A stretch of 11,183 nt of DNA from an uncultured Dietzia sp. (GCA_946570335.1 CAMNYG010000017.1:1-11183), one strand, 5' to 3'. Positions 1 to 6,862 are shown, counted from the stretch's first letter. The notes: generated by a model from the sequence alone, not told the origin. A program made the numbers and translations.

Positions 1-43
1 TGAGCGCCGCCACGAGTGTGCGTCTCGTCGGTGTTGCCTTCAT
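1..43 (-). CDS. Start of a probable exported protein (5' end only)
   Basis: Only 14 codons lie in the window, reading MKATPTRRTLVAAL. The ATG shares an ATGA overlap with the stop of the upstream pyrimidine reductase gene, the usual sign of translational coupling. A basic stretch (K2, R7, R8) followed by a turn to hydrophobic residues looks like the beginning of a Sec or Tat signal peptide, but the hydrophobic core is mostly outside the window. By synteny I infer a homologue of the M. tuberculosis Rv2672 secreted hydrolase/protease, which follows the RibD-like gene in that genome (from memory). The function cannot be read from what is visible. Confidence 0.5.
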   Translation of the reverse strand, partial: MKATPTRRTLVAAL

Positions 44-864
44 CCGTTCGTCCCGGCCTCGTCGGCGAGGATGCCTTCTGTGCCCTTACCGGCGCCGTTG
101 ACCTTTCTGGAACCGTCGGGACGCCGTTCGTCGTCGACGACCCACCGGGTGTAGAGGCCGCCACGCGGACAGGAGAAGGCGGCTGCCACGCGCATGGGGA
201 TCCGCTTTTCCTCCCCTCCGATGACAAGGCCCGGTCCCCGGGCGCCCACGATGATCTCCGGGGCGACGGACAGCACCAGTTCATCGACGAGCCGGGCGGT
301 GAGGAACTCGCCCAGCAGCCGGGGCCCTCCCTCGAAAGTCACCGCGCCGACGCCGAGGTCGGTCAAGAGGGCGCGCAGGGATTCGGCATACTCGCCGTTC
401 CGCATGACGTGCACGGTCACACCCACCTCGCGGGCTGCAGCGATCCGCTCCGGTGGGGTGTGGGCCGCCGCCGCTATCTGGACGCCGTCGCCGGCCTTCA
501 CGCAATGCTCGATCAGACGGTCCGGAAGGGAGCGGGTCAGCACGATCACCGGAGGTGCCGGACTGTCGCGCCGACCTGACCAGACCTCGGCGATCCGTGC
601 GGGTCCGTATCCCTCCTCCAGAGCGGTTCCGGAACCGACAAGGATGACGTCGGCACGGGCGCGCATCGCGTCGTAGACCAGGCGGTCCGTCGGGGTGCCC
701 AGGCCGCCGCTACGTCCGTCGACGGTAGTGGTGCCGTCGACCGAGGCGAGCATCACTGCACGGATGCTCACCGTCGGTCCGTGCGACTCGGGCTCCAACG
801 CCTGCCACAGGACTTCGAGGGCTGCCGGGTCGTGATCGAGCACGACTGGTTCCGTGGTGTGCAC
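40..864 (-). CDS. RibD C-terminal domain pyrimidine reductase family protein
   Basis: A 274-residue protein with the dihydrofolate-reductase-like fold of the RibD reductase domain. This fold uses NADPH to reduce the ribosyl side chain of a pyrimidine in riboflavin synthesis. Seen in the sequence: the N-terminal strand and substrate motif MLASVDG (residues 38-44), GGLGTPTD (53-60) after it, VILVGSGTALEEGYGP (73-88), and the cofactor-loop motif FEGGPRLLGEFL (177-188). No deaminase domain is present, so it is a stand-alone reductase. The M. tuberculosis relative Rv2671 binds NADPH and, when overproduced, can stand in for dihydrofolate reductase; the true substrate of such stand-alone forms is uncertain. 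The GTG start is chosen because GGGAGGA lies 8 nt upstream and the protein then has the expected length. The gene is divergent from zapE, and its stop overlaps the next minus-strand start. The C-terminal 30 residues are polar and probably disordered. Confidence 0.85.
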   Translation of the reverse strand: MHTTEPVVLDHDPAALEVLWQALEPESHGPTVSIRAVMLASVDGTTTVDGRSGGLGTPTDRLVYDAMRARADVILVGSGTALEEGYGPARIAEVWSGRRDSPAPPVIVLTRSLPDRLIEHCVKAGDGVQIAAAAHTPPERIAAAREVGVTVHVMRNGEYAESLRALLTDLGVGAVTFEGGPRLLGEFLTARLVDELVLSVAPEIIVGARGPGLVIGGEEKRIPMRVAAAFSCPRGGLYTRWVVDDERRPDGSRKVNGAGKGTEGILADEAGTNG

Positions 865-882
865 CTCGGATGTCCTCCCATT

Positions 883-910
883 CTGACGTCAGGTTCCCCC
901 ACGATAAGCT
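883..910 (+). promoter_or_regulatory. Candidate promoter for zapE, leaderless layout
   Basis: CTGACG (883-888, four of six matches to TTGACA) and TAAGCT (905-910, TANNNT) are 16 bp apart. The A of the zapE ATG at 917 lies 7 nt after the -10, exactly where transcription should start. No Shine-Dalgarno sequence precedes the ATG. This fits a leaderless mRNA, a common type in Mycobacteriales. Confidence 0.5.
901..906 (-). promoter_or_regulatory. Candidate -10 box for the pyrimidine reductase gene
   Basis: On the minus strand this reads TATCGT and fits the actinobacterial TANNNT -10. Transcription from it would begin near 894 and leave a leader of about 30 nt that contains the GGGAGGA ribosome binding site. 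No good -35 is visible. It overlaps the zapE -10 by 2 bp on the other strand. Confidence 0.4.
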
Positions 911-916
911 TTGTGC

Positions 917-1933
917 ATGGTCTCTCGCCTCGTTGACGTCACCCCGGTGGTCCCCGCCGATCAGCTCGTGGCACAGATGGTGCCGCCATCGATGTTCGAC
1001 GACGTGAGTTTTGATTCCTACATCCCCGACCCCGCTCAGCCTTCCCAGGCAGCAGCCGTCAAGGCGTGCCGTGCGTTCGCGGACACGGTTGTCGCCCGGC
1101 GTACCCCCAGGAAGGGTCTGTTCGGCCGTCGCCCGAAGACGGTCCAGGGCACCGGAATCTACCTCGACGGCGGCTTCGGCGTGGGCAAGACCCACCTGTT
1201 GACGTCGATCTACCACAACTGTCCCGAGCCCAAGGCCTTCGGTACGTTTGTCGAGCTGACGCATGTCGTCGGCGCGCTCGGCTTCAACAGGGCGGTCGAA
1301 GAACTCTCGGGGCATTCGGTGCTGTGCATCGACGAGTTCGAGCTCGATGATCCGGGCGACACGATGTTGGTGTCCCGCCTGTTGGCGGAGCTGACGACGG
1401 CCGGGGTGAGCGTGGCGGCGACGTCCAACACTCTTCCCGAGCAACTGGGGGAGGGCCGGTTCGCGGCGAAGGACTTCATGCGTGAGATCCGGAAGATGTC
1501 GGGCATCTTCGACTCAATCCGCGTGGATGGCCCCGACTACCGTCACCGCAACCTGCCACCGGCCCCCGAGCCGATGTGCGACGCGGAGCTGGCCGCCGAT
1601 GCTGCCGCGGTCCCGGGGGCCACCCTCGACGACTTCGACGAGTTGTGTCAGCACCTGGCGACCTTGCATCCGTCCAAGTACAACCGGCTCGTCGACGGAA
1701 TCACCCGCGTGTGTCTGAGCGGGGTCAAGCCCCTACCTGACCAGTCGATCGCCCTGCGCCTCGTCGTCCTCGCGGACCGGCTCTACGACGCCGGCATCCC
1801 CGTGCGCAATTCCGGCCAGAAGCTCGATGCCATTTTCACCGACGAGATGTTGGCCGGGGGCTACCGCAAGAAGTACCTGCGTGCCACCTCACGCCTGTTG
1901 GCGCTCTCACGGTTCGACACCATCGGGGGCTGA
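917..1933 (+). CDS. zapE: ZapE/AFG1-family P-loop ATPase
   Basis: A 338-residue AFG1-type AAA-like ATPase. In E. coli, ZapE associates with FtsZ during division; the mitochondrial AFG1/LACE1 relatives act in protein quality control. The role in actinobacteria is not settled. Visible motifs: Walker A GGFGVGKTHLL (about residues 85-95), Walker B VLCIDEFELDDPGD (135-148), then a sensor-like VAATSNTLPEQLGEGRF. The last third carries the ZapE-type LVDGITRVCLSG and LALSRFD segments. I take the ATG at 917 rather than the TTG two codons earlier, because a -10 box ends 7 nt before the ATG and no ribosome binding site is present. The gene is divergent from the pyrimidine reductase and converges on the GNAT gene with only 10 bp between stops. 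It matches Rv2670c in family and in neighbours (from memory). Confidence 0.85.
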   Translation: MVSRLVDVTPVVPADQLVAQMVPPSMFDDVSFDSYIPDPAQPSQAAAVKACRAFADTVVARRTPRKGLFGRRPKTVQGTGIYLDGGFGVGKTHLLTSIYHNCPEPKAFGTFVELTHVVGALGFNRAVEELSGHSVLCIDEFELDDPGDTMLVSRLLAELTTAGVSVAATSNTLPEQLGEGRFAAKDFMREIRKMSGIFDSIRVDGPDYRHRNLPPAPEPMCDAELAADAAAVPGATLDDFDELCQHLATLHPSKYNRLVDGITRVCLSGVKPLPDQSIALRLVVLADRLYDAGIPVRNSGQKLDAIFTDEMLAGGYRKKYLRATSRLLALSRFDTIGG

Positions 1934-1943
1934 TCGCACTAAC

Positions 1944-2474
1944 CTACAGCGGTTTCTCCAGCACGACGTCGGTGTTGTCCACGCCACCGACGGTGAAGAC
2001 TCTGGTTCCCCGCTCGACGAAGCCGTGTTTGAGGTAGAACTTTCGGGCGCGGGCGTTGCCCACGTTCGTTCCCAGCCACAGGCTGCCGTGACCGGAGTCA
2101 GAGGCCGCCGTCGCTACTGCGTCGAGGAGCGACGCAGCGGCCCCCGAGCCGTGCAGTTCGGGGTCGAGATAGAACTTGCTGACTCCCACCGTCGGGCGCT
2201 TGAGGACCAACGGCGCGCACTGCTCGTCCATCGTCGTGCCCTCCACGAGGAGGGCGTAGGCCCGAATCGCGCCGACCGGGTCAACTCCGCACAAGACTGT
2301 GTGGGTGGAATCGGACAAGTAGCGGCGAAACGATGCCACGTCCAAATGATCCCGGATGAAGGCATCCACCGCCTCGCGTGGCAACTCCTCGGGGCAGGCG
2401 AGGGGAAAGGTCTGTGCCGCGATAACGGCGAGGGGGTCCGCATCGTCGGGACGCGCGTAGCGGAAGTCCAGCAT
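1944..2474 (-). CDS. GNAT-family N-acetyltransferase
   Basis: A 176-residue protein of the GCN5-related acetyltransferase fold, which moves an acetyl group from acetyl-CoA to an amine. Seen: strand 4 plus the pyrophosphate-binding motif A at residues 98-113 (VSKFYLDPELHGSGAA, with H-G-S-G-A matching Q/R-x-x-G-x-G/A), followed by helix ASLLDAVATAA. The motif B region NVGNARARKFYLKHGF then ends in FVERGTRVF. The substrate cannot be told from the sequence. The open frame extends 12 codons further upstream, but MLDFRYARPDDADPLA is the normal GNAT N-terminus. The ATG at 2474, or the GTG just before it at 2477, lies just after a -10 box. It is in the position of Rv2669 relative to the ZapE gene (from memory). 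It is the last gene of the left conserved block before the IS-rich region. Confidence 0.85.
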   Translation of the reverse strand: MLDFRYARPDDADPLAVIAAQTFPLACPEELPREAVDAFIRDHLDVASFRRYLSDSTHTVLCGVDPVGAIRAYALLVEGTTMDEQCAPLVLKRPTVGVSKFYLDPELHGSGAAASLLDAVATAASDSGHGSLWLGTNVGNARARKFYLKHGFVERGTRVFTVGGVDNTDVVLEKPL

Positions 2475-2484
2475 CACGCCAGAA

Positions 2485-2490
2485 ATAGTA
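2485..2490 (-). promoter_or_regulatory. Candidate -10 box for the GNAT gene, leaderless layout
   Basis: On the minus strand this reads TACTAT. Seven bases later comes GTG (2477) and then ATG (2474) in frame, so transcription would begin at or next to the start codon. There is no Shine-Dalgarno sequence and no clear -35. Confidence 0.4.
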
Positions 2491-2578
2491 CCGAGTCGAA
2501 AAATCGACATGTGTGTTCACCGTCGTGACTTTCTTCGACACTGATGTGACGCCTGTTCTCTCCAGTTGCGTGTGAACA

Positions 2579-2588
2579 ATATCGATAT
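2579..2588. repeat. AT-rich perfect palindrome
   Basis: ATATCGATAT is a perfect 10-bp palindrome. The outer bases AAC on the left and GTT on the right extend the dyad with small offsets. It stands out in GC-rich DNA and lies between the GNAT gene and the transposase. It could be an operator or part of the element's end; nothing in the sequence decides this. Confidence 0.5.
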
Positions 2589-2680
2589 AAGTTGAGCGTC
2601 CAAATGGAAGGATCGGTTTTGACCACGCGAGAATGGCTGATAGTGCCCCGTGATGTGGTGGGAATCGGTTCCGCGTCTGG

Positions 2681-3901
2681 TCAGTCGCAGTGATCCACGA
2701 GTTCCGTGTTTCGATCGTATCCGTTGCTGGCGTTGAGTGCGTGTTGCTTGGCGGCGATGACGGCTCGGAGTTCGCCCATGGAGCTCTCTGACAGGTAGCG
2801 GCGACCGACTTGCCATTCGTGGTGTTGGTCGATCACCACTGAGGTCGCCAGCCGTAGGAAGGCCTCTGGATTGGGAAAGATTTCTACGACGTCGGCGCGG
2901 CGTTTGATCTCTTTGTTGAGCCGCTCGATTGGGTTGTTGGACCAGATCTTCTGCCAGTGTCCGCGGGGGAACGCGGTGAAGGCCAGGACATCGGTTTTGG
3001 CTCCGCGCATCATCGCGTTGGCCTTGGGGAACGAGGCGGCGAAGGTGTCGGTGACCTGGTCCCACTGGACGGCCACGTCGGCAGGGTCGGTGTGGGCGAA
3101 GATCGTCTTGACCGCCGCGGTCACCGCCGGGGCGTGCTTGGACGCCACCGTGCCGTGCAGGCCCGCGCATGAAGTGCACCCGGCAGCGCTGCCAGGAGGT
3201 GCCCATAAACTGCTTGGCTACTGCTGCCTTGAGGCCCGCATGGGCGTCGGAGATGACCAGGTGCACCCCGGATAGGCCACGCGCCTTGAGCGAGTGCAGG
3301 AAGTCATTCCAGAACTCGTAGGACTCACTGTCCCCGACAGCGGTACCGAGCACTTCGCGGGTGCCATCAGCGGAAACGCCAGTGGCCACGACCATGGCAT
3401 GAGATACCACGTGCGCACCGATACGGACTTTGCAGAACGTCGCGTCAGCGAACACGTACGGGAACTCGGTGTGGGCCAGCGTGCGGGTACGAAACGCCTC
3501 CACTTCGGCGTCGAGCTCGGCGCAGATGCGGGATACCTCAGACTTCGAGATGCCAGTGTCCACGCCGAGAGCCCGCACGAGATCGTCCACGCCGCGTGTA
3601 GAGACCCCGTGTACGTAGGCCTGCATGATCACCGCGTACAGGGCCCGGTCGATGCGCCGGCGCCGCTCAAGCAGAGCGGGGAAGAACGACCCGGAACGTA
3701 GCTTCGGTATCCGTGCCTCAATGTCTCCTGCAGGTGTAGAGACAGTCTTGCTCCGGTAACCGTTGCGGTGCGTGGCGCGGTCCTCGGTGCGCTCGTACCC
3801 GCCTGCAGGCCGGCCCGCACCAGCTCGGCGAACATCGCCTGCGGATCGGCGGACAGGAGTGCATCCAACTGCGCGTGTACGCCAGAATGGGAGTGGGTCA
3901 T
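2681..3901 (-). pseudogene. IS256-family transposase, broken by two frameshifts
   Basis: A DDE transposase of the IS256 (mutator-like) family spread over three frames. Part 1 (3901 to about 3800) reads MTHSHSGVHAQLDALL to AELVRAGLQA. Part 2 (about 3798 to 3167) runs from GYERTEDRATHRNGYRSKT to WQRCRVHFMRG and carries the first catalytic Asp in FADATFCKVR and the second in VISDAHAGLKAA. Part 3 (about 3160 to 2681) starts in VASKHAPAVTAAVKTIF and carries the catalytic Glu in NNPIERLNKEIKRRADVV. The first break lacks roughly 15 residues expected between LQA and GYER, so it looks like a small deletion. The second looks like one extra base near 3161-3166. All three acidic residues survive, but no full-length protein can be made without two recoding events, so it is probably inactive. 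The start is ATG, with AAGGA 11 nt upstream. Confidence 0.85.
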
Positions 3902-3964
3902 CGCGTGGTGTGTCCTTACTGTGAGCTACTTGGCGGTAACTCATTGACCACTACGCGATGACCC
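3895..3964. repeat. 12-bp inverted repeat bracketing the transposase start
   Basis: GGGTCATCGCGT at 3895-3906 and ACGCGATGACCC at 3953-3964 are exact reverse complements, with 46 bp between. The left arm contains the transposase ATG (3899-3901). A transcript entering from outside the element would fold this arm and hide the start codon. One made from an internal promoter, starting within the 46-bp spacer, would lack the outer arm. This is the protective arrangement known for some IS elements such as IS10 and IS50. Confidence 0.7.
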
Positions 3965-3978
3965 GCCCCCTTGGCGGG
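3962..3978. repeat. Small GC hairpin between the IS and the glycosyltransferase
   Basis: CCCGCC (3962-3967) and GGCGGG (3973-3978) form a 6-bp stem with a CCCTT loop. No U-rich tract follows on either strand, so I do not call it a terminator with confidence. Confidence 0.35.
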
Positions 3979-4045
3979 CCGCCACACCGTCGTCAGCCCA
4001 AACCCCGGCCCCGAAACCCCACCACTACAGGGGACTTACCCGTCC

Positions 4046-5080
4046 GTGGTTTGGGGGGCGTTGGCGCTCCGGCCGGAAGGGAGTGGTGTCCAGACCTACC
4101 AGCGTGAGCTCATCCACGCCGCGTCAACCCTTCAGTCCTGGTACAGGTTTGCTGCCGTGGTCCAGGAGGACGCGGTCGGCGAACTCGGCGGGGGAGTGCA
4201 AGCGATCCGCAGGCCGGTCTGCAGTGGTGCGCTGCGTGCCGTACACGGACTGCGGCCCGTACCGGGAGTGGGCGTGTTCCATTCGCTCGACGTGGACCTA
4301 CCCCTCGGCCAGCGGGGCGCGACGGTGAGCACCGTTCACGACATGTCGGTCTTTGACACCCCGTGGGCCTTCGGGGCGGTGCGGGCACGTGGTGAACGTG
4401 CCCTTTTACGGCGATCGATCCAGCGTGCCGATGCCGTGATCGCGGTGTCCAGGTTCACCGCCGAGCGAGTCCTGGAACTGACCGGACGGCACGCCACGGT
4501 GACGGCCCTGGCCCCGGCGGGATGGGTGCGGGTTCCCGAGGCCCGTGAGCTGGAGACGGTCCGTGCCAGGTACGGGCTCCCCGAAAAGTTCATCCTCCAA
4601 CTCGGCACGCTCGAACCCAGGAAGAACCCGCATGTGGTGGCTGAAGCCGCGCGTGCTCTCGGGGTTCCGATGGTGCTCGGAGGCGCTGGAACGGACGGGC
4701 CCGACCGCCCGCCGGGGACGATCGGTCTCGGATACGTCGACCGGACCGACGTGCCGGCCTTGTACCGCGCCGCCTCAGTCGTGTCCTACGCCTCCCGCTA
4801 CGAAGGCTTCGGATTGCCGCCACTCGAAGCGATGGCGTGCGGTGCAGTCGTGGCCGCCAGCGCGGTCGGCGGGATTCCCGAGTCCGTCGGTCCTGGAGCG
4901 GTCGTTGTCGGTCGTGACACCGCCGAGCAGTGGACCCGCGTTCTCCGAGAGCTGTTGGAGGACGCCGACCGGCGTGCTGAACTCCGTACGGCGGCCGCGC
5001 GCGTCGTCCGGTCTCGGACGTGGCGGCATGTCGCGGAGGAAACACTGGCGGTCTACGACACCCTGACCTCCGGTGGATGA
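4046..5080 (+). CDS. GT4-family glycosyltransferase (first of two)
   Basis: A 344-residue GT-B fold retaining glycosyltransferase that would move a sugar from a nucleotide-sugar donor to a growing glycan or glycolipid at the inner face of the membrane. Seen: glycine-rich N-terminal acceptor loop ALRPEGSGVQTYQREL, HDMSVFDTPWAF, IAVSRFTAERV, FILQLGTLEPRKNP (start of the C-terminal domain), GYVDRTDVPALYRAASVVSYAS, and the E-x7-E donor motif EGFGLPPLE at residues 253-261. No membrane segment is visible. The open frame reaches back to a TTG at 3971, but those 25 codons do not resemble a GT4 start. GTG 4046, preceded by AGGGGA 11 nt upstream, gives the standard beginning VVWGALAL. The true promoter may have been displaced by the neighbouring IS. 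Donor and acceptor are unknown; mannosyltransferase-like enzymes are the closest impression. Confidence 0.8.
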   Translation: MVWGALALRPEGSGVQTYQRELIHAASTLQSWYRFAAVVQEDAVGELGGGVQAIRRPVCSGALRAVHGLRPVPGVGVFHSLDVDLPLGQRGATVSTVHDMSVFDTPWAFGAVRARGERALLRRSIQRADAVIAVSRFTAERVLELTGRHATVTALAPAGWVRVPEARELETVRARYGLPEKFILQLGTLEPRKNPHVVAEAARALGVPMVLGGAGTDGPDRPPGTIGLGYVDRTDVPALYRAASVVSYASRYEGFGLPPLEAMACGAVVAASAVGGIPESVGPGAVVVGRDTAEQWTRVLRELLEDADRRAELRTAAARVVRSRTWRHVAEETLAVYDTLTSGG

Positions 5081-5087
5081 GCGCGCC

Positions 5088-6180
5088 GTGACCACCGCAA
5101 CGGTCGTCCTGGTCAACGCCACGGGAATCAGATCGGGCGCCGAGAACGTCCTGGTCGACGTGGCCCGCCACCTCCACGCGTCAGGGCGTGACATCGTTCT
5201 CGTCAGTCCGCCGGGCCCCCCTCGTCGACGCATTCCCGGCCTGTGCCCGGCACGTGGCCATCCCAACCCTCGGGCTCGAAGGCCGCGGGGGAGTCGGACG
5301 ACTGGTCGGGATCGGCCGGGTGGTGGCCCGCTGGATACGCGCGGGTCGGATCCTGCGGTCGGTCACCAAAGAGCACGACGTCGTCGTCGTCAACTCCCTG
5401 TTCGCCCTCCCCGCCCTCCCCGCTGCATTCCCCCGTCCCCGCCGCACCGGGGTAACCACCTGGTTGGTCCATGACACGGTCGTCAGCCGCAAGCAACAAG
5501 TCGCTGTGGCCGTCGGCGCGGCGAGATTGCGGCGTGCGGTGGCTGTCTCTGAGGCCACCGCGGCGTCCATACGGCCTCAGATCCCGGATGTGGTCGTCCG
5601 GCCAAACGGCGTGCGTATCCCCCGGGATATCGTCGCCACGACCGACCGCGCACCCGTGGTGGGTATTCTCGCCGCGCTGACGCCCTGGAAGGGGCAGGAC
5701 ATGCTGCTCGAGGCAATCGCACTATGCCCCGGAGTCACGGTGGAGATCGCGGGAGGCGCGTTGCCCGGTGAGGAGGAGTACGCGCAAGCGCTCCGCGAGC
5801 GGGCGGAGCGGGCCGATCTACGAGGCAGGGTCACATTCCTGGGCTATGTTGACCGGGCGGAAGTTCTTGGCCGCTGGGCGATCGCGGTATCGGCGTCCGT
5901 GCTGCCCGAGGCCGGCCCGCTGGGCGTGCTCGAATGCATGGCCGCCGGGCTCCCGGTGATCGCCACCGACCACGGGGGAGCGGCGGAGTACCTCGCCGAT
6001 GGGGCTGGGGTGCTGGTGCCACCCGGCGACCCGCTCGCACTCGCGCGAACGGTGTCCGACCTTCTCGTCGACACTCAGCGACGGAAGGAGATCGCCGAGA
6101 CGGCTAGAAAACGTGTGGCGAGACAGTACGATCTCGAACGCACGCTCCCCGCGATGGTGGCGGCGCTCACCGCCGGATGA
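5088..6180 (+). pseudogene. GT4-family glycosyltransferase (second), split by a frameshift
   Basis: Two frames together make one GT4 enzyme of about 363 residues. Frame one (GTG at 5088, or 5073) gives TATVVLVNATGIRSGAENVL to GRDIVLVSPPGP. Frame two continues LVDAFPACARHVAIPTLGLEG to the stop at 6180. The switch lies in a run of six C (5216-5221) after GGG; five C would restore a single frame reading PPGPLVDAF. The C-terminal half is intact: VGILAALTPWKGQDML, VTFLGYVDRAEVLGRW, and the E-x7-E motif EAGPLGVLE (codons at 5908 and 5932), then GLPVIATDHGG. It follows the first glycosyltransferase by 7 bp (or overlaps by 8 bp from 5073), so both were one operon. Causes could be a real mutation, a sequencing error in the homopolymer, or frameshifting at CCC-C. 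A truncated protein from GTG 5188 would lack the acceptor-binding N-terminus. Confidence 0.75.
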
Positions 6181-6226
6181 TCTGCTTTGGTTGCGGTGGG
6201 AGCATCCACGGTGACACCCAGGACGC

Positions 6227-6805
6227 TTGCCGGGGCGCAGGCCACACCGCGTGGCTCCAACTGTTGCCTGGCTCGCGGGATATCAGAAGAGGCGGACCCG
6301 CCGGGACGGCCTGATGCGGATGCGGTCCTGCGCCCACAACGATGCCCTACGCCCACCGCACGTTCTCCCAAACCGCACCTGGCGGTGCATCCACCAGGGC
6401 TTACGCCAGACCCCTGCCTCGTTCCGCAAACTCATCCGCCAGAACCACGTGTTCGCCTGGCTCGCCCCCAAGCTCCAGGCACCCGTCCTGACCGAAAGGT
6501 CCACTGGCGCGGACCACGTCGTCACTGGAATGCGGCTCCAACATGACCCCGACGGAGCCTTGCCTCGCCAGCACCGAGGGCTACCCGCAGAGCACGCCAG
6601 ACGGGCCACTGAACGGAAACTCGACAGCCTGACCTCACACCCGCCTGAGCTGTGGAGCCTCGTCCGCCCGGAGCACTACAACCCGCCGCCACGGCGATCA
6701 CCACACGTCGACGACGACTCCGTCGGCCCCGTCACGGGCACCGACTTCAGCTGGGAAGACGGCAACGGAATCCAGAAAGGCTGGGGCGGACGAACCGGCC
6801 ACTAA
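6227..6805 (+). pseudogene. Remnant of an IS1249-like transposase (C-terminal half)
   Basis: Open for 192 codons, but only about the last 180 (from near 6263) look like protein. It resembles the C-terminal half of IS1249-type, IS256-related actinobacterial transposases: RTWRCIHQGLRQ where RTWWYTHxxLR is usual, then SFRKLIRQNHVFAWLAPKL, then QHRGLPAEHARRATERKL near the end, then a tail SWEDGNGIQKGWGGR. The segment between APVLTERS and QHRGLP, where N-x-I-E-G-G-x-N normally carries the catalytic Glu, is scrambled (GADHVVTGMRLQHDPDGAL), so the catalytic centre is lost. The N-terminal half is missing, and the fragment begins right after the glycosyltransferase stop. Family assignment is from remembered motifs only. 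If wrong, it would be a hypothetical protein, but the Arg/Pro-rich upstream part argues against a live gene. Confidence 0.55.
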
Positions 6806-6826
6806 CCGACCCCGACACGCCGAAAG

Positions 6827-6862
6827 CCATACACACATTTTGGCCCATACACACATTTTGGC
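6827..6862. repeat. Two tandem copies of an 18-bp unit
   Basis: CCATACACACATTTTGGC occurs at 6827-6844 and again, without any mismatch, at 6845-6862. It lies 22 bp after the stop of the transposase remnant and is much more AT-rich than the surroundings. I infer it is the right terminal or subterminal transposase-binding sequence of the dead element. No inverted partner was seen on the left side. Confidence 0.8.

Larger units (their letters stand above)
2475..2680. other. Gene-free junction between the GNAT gene and the IS256 transposase
   Basis: About 200 bp with no credible gene. It holds the GNAT promoter, a 7-bp inverted repeat (TGTTCAC at 2514-2520, GTGAACA at 2572-2578), an AT-rich palindrome, and the unidentified left end of the IS256 element. 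The part from 2570 to 2660 is clearly less GC-rich than the genes on the left, as expected for incoming DNA. Confidence 0.6.
2619..3964 (-). mobile_element. IS256-family insertion sequence, ends not resolved
   Basis: The element is recognised by its transposase (2681-3901). The exact ends are unclear. The 8-mer TTGACCAC occurs in the same orientation at 2619-2626 and 3944-3951, the size of an IS256 target duplication, which would place the element at 2627-3943. However, a perfect 12-bp inverted repeat links 3895-3906 with 3953-3964, which argues that the element reaches at least 3964. The two readings conflict, and I did not find convincing matching terminal inverted repeats. Coordinates given are the outer limits. 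Confidence 0.6.

Noticed and set aside
16..579. Long plus-strand frame opposite the pyrimidine reductase
   Set aside because: It is a mirror frame of a well-supported gene, common in GC-rich DNA, with no ribosome binding site or motif.
2517..3160. Tail of the 475-codon frame after the second transposase frameshift
   Set aside because: After the break the reading becomes Arg/Pro-rich, while the catalytic Glu motif is in the other frame (stop at 2681).
6177..6314. 45-codon frame starting with an ATGA overlap after the second glycosyltransferase, with CFGC near its start
   Set aside because: The overlap and CxxC invite a small zinc protein or a transposase N-terminus, but the second cysteine pair is missing and the end is Arg/Gly/Pro-rich like non-coding GC-rich DNA.
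6187..6546. 119-codon plus-strand frame rich in Pro, Arg and Thr
   Set aside because: Composition is that of an out-of-frame reading; the neighbouring frame carries the recognisable transposase motifs.
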